The notes below the pieces were generated by a model. It was not told the origin of the DNA. It saw only the letters and a program-made list of their open reading frames with translations, and did no database searches. From NCBI RefSeq assembly GCF_036898825.1, contig NZ_JARUND010000001.1, forward strand, positions 3,100,001 through 3,164,000: DNA of 64,000 bases, read 5' to 3'. Made by a program: the position numbers and the translations under genes. Below, piece by piece: positions 59,249-64,000 of this stretch. Each line of letters begins with the position of its first letter. The first letter of the stretch is position 1. This stretch comes from Streptomyces sp. B21-083. Lineage in GTDB: Bacteria > Actinomycetota > Actinomycetes > Streptomycetales > Streptomycetaceae.

Positions 59249-60052
59249 TCACACCCGCGCCCAGGTCCCCCGGTCCCGGGCCACCGCGTGCAGCGCTTCC
59301 ACGTCCGCCGGCTTCAGTACGCCCCCCAGTCGCGCCAGCCCCGACAGGTCCGTGTCGGCAAGGACCCTGACCTCTCTCAGCGGCACCGTCACCTTCAGGT
59401 CGGCCGGGCCTGCCAGGGCCAGGACGGGGTGGACCTCCGCCGTCAGGGCGTACGAGGCCCGGTCGGCGTACGAGCGGACCCGACGGAGGAGGGGGCGGGG
59501 GTCGCGGCGGCCCAGGGAGACCATCGGGTCGGCCACCAGGACCCGCTGCTTACGGGCGTACAGGGTGTGGACCGCGAACAGGCCGCCCGGGCCGATCACG
59601 AGGTGGTGGACCCGGTCGCCGCCGGGGAGCAGGATCGAGTGGAGGGTGTGCCAGCCCGCGCCCTCCAGCGCCTCCAGGGCCCCGCCCACCGCCTGCTCCG
59701 CCGCCAGCGCACGCCTTCGGGGGTCCGGGCGGAGGCGGTGAGGTGGGCCCGGGTCACGGTCCAGGGCGACCTGGAGGGCCTCGCCGGGGCGGTTGGGAGC
59801 CAGGTCGTCATCGGGGTGGAGGGAGAGGCGGGCCAGCTCCGCCGGGGTCGGGACCGGGGGCGGGCCCACCGTCACCGGGCCCGTCAGGAACGGGCCCAGG
59901 GCTTCCAGTACGTCCCCTCTGAGGTCGTCGCTCAGCAGGTTGACCCGGGACGACTCACGGTCGTACCAGGCGATGTTCCGCCCGTCCGTCAGACACACGT
60001 ACAGCCGTTCGTGGCCTTGGCGCCAGGCCGGTACGACGCGCAGTCCGCTCAT
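59249..60052 (-). CDS. NERD-domain protein
   Basis: 267-aa protein with a nuclease-related domain over about residues 115-230: LAAEQAVGGALEALEGAGWH, SILLPGGDRVHHLVIGPGGL (Asp and the GxxGxF block) and FAVHTLYARKQRVLVADP. The N-terminal part (WRQGHERLYVCLTDGRNIAW) is conserved among streptomycete homologues. Nuclease activity is predicted from the fold only. ATG 60052. Divergent from the phosphatase gene. Confidence 0.82.
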   Translation of the reverse strand: MSGLRVVPAWRQGHERLYVCLTDGRNIAWYDRESSRVNLLSDDLRGDVLEALGPFLTGPVTVGPPPVPTPAELARLSLHPDDDLAPNRPGEALQVALDRDPGPPHRLRPDPRRRALAAEQAVGGALEALEGAGWHTLHSILLPGGDRVHHLVIGPGGLFAVHTLYARKQRVLVADPMVSLGRRDPRPLLRRVRSYADRASYALTAEVHPVLALAGPADLKVTVPLREVRVLADTDLSGLARLGGVLKPADVEALHAVARDRGTWARV

Positions 60053-60174
60053 CCACCATCACCCCAATCCCCGCATGGCCATGGGAACAGGCGGGGTGCT
60101 GCGGGGGCAAGAACCCGGCTACCTTTGGAGGAAGTTGGGGCGGAGTCGGTTGCCCGAGTGGGGAGGCGGAGTAG

Positions 60175-60681
60175 TTGCGGACCCGCAGGAAGCAGCCCGA
60201 CGTACCGGCTCCGGGCGAGCCATGGAGCGAGATCGTGCCCGGGCTGTGGATGGGCGGACACGAGTTCACGAGTCGCCCGGGGGAGATCGAGTTCGCCGTC
60301 GTGCACGATGAGTTCGACCTGGTCGTGACCCTGCTGAAGCTGCCCGGGTACGGGCCCGATCCCGGCGTCGAGCATCACGTGTGGTCGATTCCGGACGGAC
60401 CGCTCGACGGGACCCAGCTCGCCGGGGTGATCCGGCTCGCGGAGACCGTGTGCACCGCGCTGGAGGACGGGCGCAGCGTCCTGGTGCGCTGTTACAGCGG
60501 GTACAACCGCTCGGGGCTCGTCGTCGCGCACGCCCTCGTCCACGACGGACACAGCACCGACGAGGCGATCCGTCTCGTCAGATCCCGCCGCTCCCCCTGG
60601 GCCCTGCACAACCAACTGTTCGTCGAGTACCTGCGGACGGGCCTGCCCACGGCCCGACTGCTGGAGGAACTTGCCGAGTAG
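60175..60681 (+). CDS. dual-specificity protein phosphatase-like
   Basis: 168-aa cysteine phosphatase. The P-loop is VLVRCYSGYNRSGLVVAHAL (Cx5R), with an upstream general-acid region around VWSIPDGP and a start typical of the family (EIVPGLWMGGHEF). It could remove phosphate from proteins, including targets of Ser/Thr kinases, or from phospholipid or nucleotide substrates. The start is TTG 60175, preceded by GGGAGGCGGAG. Confidence 0.85.
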   Translation: MRTRRKQPDVPAPGEPWSEIVPGLWMGGHEFTSRPGEIEFAVVHDEFDLVVTLLKLPGYGPDPGVEHHVWSIPDGPLDGTQLAGVIRLAETVCTALEDGRSVLVRCYSGYNRSGLVVAHALVHDGHSTDEAIRLVRSRRSPWALHNQLFVEYLRTGLPTARLLEELAE

Positions 60682-60859
60682 GCCGAACAGGCCGTCCCGC
60701 AACGGAAGAACCACCGGAGCCGCCCTCGGCCTGGTCAGCCCGGTCCGCCCGAGCGGCCCGAGCGGCCCGCCCGGAAAATGCGACTTCCCTGCGAATAAGG
60801 TGTCGTGGACGAGGCGACCCCGCCCGCCACACCCGTCCCGGCCCCGACGCAGGAGTGCA

Positions 60860-61654
60860 GTGAATCCCAGCCGCACCTCCCGTGTCCCCCTCGCCGCTCT
60901 GGCTCTGGCCCTCGCCGTCCTCGCCGCCGGCTGCGGGGACGCCGGTGGGCTGCGTGGTGCCGGGCCGACCGCCACCGCCATCAGCCCCGCCCGGCTCTGG
61001 CCGGAGCTGCCCGCCGCCTCCAGCCCCGCCTGGTACTACGGCGAGGCCGAGACCGAGACCGTGAAGGGCGTCACCGCCCCCGGCGACGACATCCACAAGG
61101 TCGACCCGGTTGCCGTCGTACGGGCGGAGATCGCCACCCACCCCGACGTGTACACCGCCGACAACTCCCCGTACACCGGGACGGCCGCCGGTATGGCCGC
61201 CTGCGGCCGGAAGGGCCGCAGCGGAACCGGCAGAACCGGCGGCAGCGGAACCGGCGCCTGTCCCGTCCTCAGGGCCTACTACCGCGACCTCACCGGCGAC
61301 GGCCGCGACGACATGGCCCTCGGTTTCCGGCTGCTGCCGGGCAACGGGACGGCCGTACGCGTGTACACCTTCCAGCGGCACAGGCTGGTGCAGATCATGG
61401 CCAACGACGACGCCGTGACCGCCGTGGAACTGGCCGGCCGGGCCGTGATCATCCGCTCGCCGTCGCAGATCCCGGGGTACGAGTACCGCACCCAGTGGAC
61501 CTGGGACGCCGACCAGAAGGCGATGCTGCTCACCCGGGACGAGTTCCTGCGCACCGGCAAACCCAAGCGCACCCACGCTCCCCGTGCATCATCCTCGGCC
61601 TCCACCTCCTCCGCCGCCTCCTCCTCGGTCTCCTCGTCCGCGAGTGCCCGATGA
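60860..61654 (+). CDS. secreted lipoprotein
   Basis: 264-aa lipoprotein of unknown function. Signal VNPSRTSRVPLAALALALAV with lipobox LAAGC (Cys about residue 25). The mature domain has an integrin-like Asp-rich motif (YYRDLTGDGRDDMALGF) and a Ser/Ala-rich C-terminal tail. GTG 60860 has AGGAG five bases upstream. The stop overlaps the histidine-kinase ATG (ATGA), so it probably modulates that sensor from outside the membrane. Confidence 0.85.
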   Translation: MNPSRTSRVPLAALALALAVLAAGCGDAGGLRGAGPTATAISPARLWPELPAASSPAWYYGEAETETVKGVTAPGDDIHKVDPVAVVRAEIATHPDVYTADNSPYTGTAAGMAACGRKGRSGTGRTGGSGTGACPVLRAYYRDLTGDGRDDMALGFRLLPGNGTAVRVYTFQRHRLVQIMANDDAVTAVELAGRAVIIRSPSQIPGYEYRTQWTWDADQKAMLLTRDEFLRTGKPKRTHAPRASSSASTSSAASSSVSSSASAR

Positions 61655-62982
61655 GGGTCGCGCTGCCCGGGTGGGCAGGGACCCTCGCCGCCAAGGCCGC
61701 GCTGTTCATCACCGGGATGTGCTGCGCGCTCGCCGCCCTGCTCGGCGTCCTCGTGCATGTCTCGGTGACCCATCAGACCGTCGACCAGGCCCGTGACCGC
61801 GCCCTGTCGCGGCTCGTGGAGGCCACGGCCGCGTACGAGGCGGGGGACGCCCTCCGGCAGCACGCCGGTATAGATCCCGAGGGGCTGCCGAAGGCGCTGC
61901 GGACGCTCGCGGCGGCCGGGGAGCGCGGCACGATGGTCACCGACCACGACGGGGTGCCGACGATGTGGGCGGCCGGCCCGGCGGACGGCGGGCACGCGCT
62001 CGCCGTGGCGCTCGACTACTCGCAGAGCGCCCGTACGATCGAGGGCCTCGACCGGGCCATCCTGTGGTCGTCGGGCCTCGCCATCGGCGCGACGCTGCTG
62101 GTCGGCGCGTTCGCGGTGACCCGGGTGACCCGCCGGCTGCACGCGACCGCCCAGGTGGCCCGCCGGATCAGCGCCGGCGACCTGGACGCCCGCGTCGGCG
62201 ACGCCCGTACGCAGGATCCGAGCCGTCCGCCGGACGAGGTCGCCGCCGTCGCCGCCGCGCTCGACACGATGGCCGCCTCGCTGCAGCGCAAACTGCTCAG
62301 CGAGCAGCGCTTCACCGCCGACGTGGCCCATGAGCTGCGCACCCCGCTCACCGGGCTGCACGCGGCGGCCGAACTGCTGCCGCCCGGGCGGCCGACCGAG
62401 CTGGTCAGGGACCGGGTCGCCGCCCTGCGTACGCTCACCGAGGACCTGCTCGAAATCTCCCGGCTGGACACGGGCAAGGAGCGGCTGGAGGTCGACACCG
62501 AGGCGCTCGGCGCCCTCGCGGAACGGGTCGTACGGGTCCTGCGGGCCTCGGGAAACTCGGCGCAGCCGGGAAACTCCGGGAGTTCGGGGACGCCCGCGTC
62601 CGACACGGAGATCGTCGTCGTCCGTGACGCCCGCGTCGACACCGACCGGCGTCGGCTCGAACGGGTGCTCGGCAATCTCGTCGCCAACGCCCACCGGCAC
62701 GGCCGTACGCCCGTGACGCTGACCATCGACGGGCCGGTCGTGACCGTGCGGGACCACGGTGACGGTTACCCGGACTACGTGGTGGAGCACGGGCCGCAGC
62801 GGTTCCGTACGGAGGGCGGGGCGACCGGGCACGGCCTTGGGCTGACGATCGCGTTGGGCCAGGCGGAGGTACTGGGCGCCCGGCTCACCTTCACCAACGT
62901 GCCCCGGAGCGCGGGCGGGGGCGCTCTGGCGACGCTCACCCTGGCCGAATCGCAGGTATTCGCCACCAACGGCCCAGCGTGA
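61651..62982 (+). CDS. sensor histidine kinase
   Basis: 443-aa membrane kinase. TM1 about 13-36, an extracytoplasmic segment, TM2 about 137-157, HAMP about 158-211, H box FTADVAHELRTPLTG with H227, N box LGNLVANAHRHGRTP and G boxes VRDHGDGYP and GHGLGLTIALGQAEVLG. No response-regulator gene lies next to it, so it is orphaned here. It is coupled to an upstream lipoprotein, a layout reminiscent of the CseA-CseC pair but without cseB or sigE. Confidence 0.93.
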   Translation: MRVALPGWAGTLAAKAALFITGMCCALAALLGVLVHVSVTHQTVDQARDRALSRLVEATAAYEAGDALRQHAGIDPEGLPKALRTLAAAGERGTMVTDHDGVPTMWAAGPADGGHALAVALDYSQSARTIEGLDRAILWSSGLAIGATLLVGAFAVTRVTRRLHATAQVARRISAGDLDARVGDARTQDPSRPPDEVAAVAAALDTMAASLQRKLLSEQRFTADVAHELRTPLTGLHAAAELLPPGRPTELVRDRVAALRTLTEDLLEISRLDTGKERLEVDTEALGALAERVVRVLRASGNSAQPGNSGSSGTPASDTEIVVVRDARVDTDRRRLERVLGNLVANAHRHGRTPVTLTIDGPVVTVRDHGDGYPDYVVEHGPQRFRTEGGATGHGLGLTIALGQAEVLGARLTFTNVPRSAGGGALATLTLAESQVFATNGPA

Positions 62983-63049
62983 CGGGCGCCTTACACGACC
63001 GGCTCCTAGCGTGGCGGTTAGTCAGCTCTGTCCGGCCAAAGGAGCCCAC

Positions 63050-63583
63050 ATGTCACCGCGGACCACCCTGACCCTCCTCGGCATAACAGCCGCCGCCACC
63101 GCACTCTCCCTCGGCGCCGTCACCCCGGCACTCGCGAGCCCCGCCGACGACGACTGGGGCAGCAGCTGGAACCAGAACCAGCAGCAGCAGCCGCCGAACA
63201 ACCCGAATCAGAACCAGAACAACCCGAACAACAACGACGGCGGCGGGCAGCAACAGCCGAGCAACAGCGGCTGGAACCAGCAGAACAGCAACCAGCAGGG
63301 CGGCAACGGCGACTGGGACCAGCACAACAACACCAGCAGCAACGCCGTCCTCTACAAGGGGATCGTCACCGCCAACGGCGGGCTGCGGCTGCGCAGCGCG
63401 CCGAATCGCGGCAGCGCCATCATCCGGGTCGTCCCCAAGGGCGCGATCGTCACCATCTTCTGCAAGGTCGGCGGCGAGAACGTCGACGGCAACTCGCTCT
63501 GGTACCTCCTCACGGACGGCACCTGGGCCTGGGGCGCCGCCCGCTACATCGACAACATCGGCGCCGCGCCACGCTTCTGCTGA
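63050..63583 (+). CDS. secreted N/Q-rich protein with SH3-like domain
   Basis: 177-aa exported protein. Signal peptide MSPRTTLTLLGITAAATALS ending near ALASPAD, then about 65 residues dominated by Asn and Gln (NQNQNNPNNNDGGG), then an SH3b-like C-terminal domain (IVTANGGLRLRSAPNRGSAI, VVPKGAIVTIFCKVGGE). The low-complexity region could mediate cell-wall binding or self-association. ATG 63050 has AAAGGAG upstream. It follows the kinase by 67 bp and may be its target. Confidence 0.85.
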   Translation: MSPRTTLTLLGITAAATALSLGAVTPALASPADDDWGSSWNQNQQQQPPNNPNQNQNNPNNNDGGGQQQPSNSGWNQQNSNQQGGNGDWDQHNNTSSNAVLYKGIVTANGGLRLRSAPNRGSAIIRVVPKGAIVTIFCKVGGENVDGNSLWYLLTDGTWAWGAARYIDNIGAAPRFC

Positions 63584-63617
63584 CCAATAAGTAGTGAGCT
63601 TTGGGTAGATTCCGGAC

Positions 63618-64000
63618 ATGACGAAGCCCGGAACCACCGTGGCGGCGGAGTACGAGGAATCCCCGAAGCCCTGGCTCTCGGAGCCCGCCGATCCCTCCGA
63701 TCCCGCCCCGCGCGTCCCCCGGCGCCGTGGCATCGAGCTGGCCCTCATCGTCGTCGCCGTCCTCCTCTGCGTGTACGGCTACTGCGATGTGGGCCTCGCG
63801 AGGAACGGCACCGTCCCGCCCGGCGCCGCCGGCTACGGCGCCGGGCTCGGCGTGCTCGCGCTCCTCGCCCATGTCGCGGTGCGCCGACGCGCCCCCTGCG
63901 CCGACCCGCTCCTGCTGCCCATCGGCGTGCTGCTCAACGGCCTCGGCCTGGTCCTCATCCACCGGCTCGACCTGGAGACGCCGGGGCCCCGGGCCGCCCC
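63618..64000 (+). CDS. FtsW/RodA/SpoVE family protein, N-terminal part
   Basis: The first 127 codons of a SEDS peptidoglycan glycosyltransferase. After a hydrophilic Pro-rich N-tail (MTKPGTTVAAEYEESPKP) come GIELALIVVAVLLCVYGYCD, GYGAGLGVLALLAHVAVRR and PLLLPIGVLLNGLGLVLIHR, typical of streptomycete FtsW-like proteins. It runs off the right edge of the window, so the catalytic loop is not seen. Confidence 0.85.
   Translation, partial: MTKPGTTVAAEYEESPKPWLSEPADPSDPAPRVPRRRGIELALIVVAVLLCVYGYCDVGLARNGTVPPGAAGYGAGLGVLALLAHVAVRRRAPCADPLLLPIGVLLNGLGLVLIHRLDLETPGPRAA

Noticed and set aside
60860..62982. cseA-cseC of the sigma-E envelope-stress locus
   Set aside because: No sigE or cseB lies nearby, and the order lipoprotein-kinase without a regulator does not match; only a resemblance is noted.

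Overview
This is high-GC actinobacterial chromosome, almost certainly from a Streptomyces. The evidence is the strong third-position GC, the frequent GTG starts, a hom-lysA-nrtL block, a Ku/LigD end-joining pair, an FtsW/RodA homologue and the abundance of LacI, TetR and MarR regulators.

Left end (1-4310): the 5' part of hom (homoserine dehydrogenase), then lysA, an ArgS-like nrtL gene and a single-domain response regulator, all on the minus strand, followed by tRNA-Arg(CCG). The 3' half of that tRNA is repeated at 8633-8675 (42 of 43 bases). The two copies bracket a compact integrative element (4265-8675) with a tyrosine integrase, an excisionase, an HNH protein, a repeat-rich non-coding tract and a VapBC-type toxin-antitoxin pair. 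To the right (8676-14270) lies a strip of decaying genes (short-chain dehydrogenase, PIN toxin, CPBP protease, integrase, SnoaL-like and two-component fragments). Intact genes inside it are a cold-shock protein, an aldo/keto reductase divergent from its likely TetR regulator, and, at the end, a macro-domain protein.

14800-28150: a LacI regulator, a 2-hydroxyacid dehydrogenase and a CUT1 sugar ABC importer without its own ATPase. Next comes a decayed sulfur-compound locus (broken permease/binding protein, intact GNAT, broken flavin monooxygenase) headed by an intact Cys-rich leader peptide. Then come a Ser/Thr kinase, a Mut7-C protein, an LPG-synthase-type membrane protein and a tandem array of about 120-138 bp extragenic repeats.

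28177-48581 is the centrepiece, a lipid/polyketide cluster built around two giant minus-strand synthases. One is flavin ER-like x2/KS/AT/ACP/ACP/KR (2485 aa). The other is KS/AT/DH/PPTase (1815 aa, with a probable one-base frameshift at its 3' end). A free-standing ACP, an alpha/beta hydrolase, a GT1 glycosyltransferase and a methyltransferase follow in a tightly overlapping operon. A DHA2 MFS exporter with a divergent MarR regulator, and a FabF-like ketosynthase, lie upstream. Domain content resembles PUFA synthases (Pfa) with the carboxy-terminal PPTase seen in enediyne PKSs. A glycosylated, methylated polyene or hydroxy lipid is a reasonable inference, but the product is unknown.

48600-64000: Ku and LigD-polymerase; an integrase fossil; a lone TnpB element with a terminal hairpin; a group of DUF6000/DUF3885/YrhB-type proteins that may be orphan immunity genes; a HAD hydrolase; a helix-turn-helix/TPR regulator with two small coupled proteins; a methyltransferase; a NERD protein; a dual-specificity phosphatase; a lipoprotein-histidine kinase pair; an N/Q-rich secreted SH3 protein; and the start of an FtsW/RodA/SpoVE gene running off the right end.
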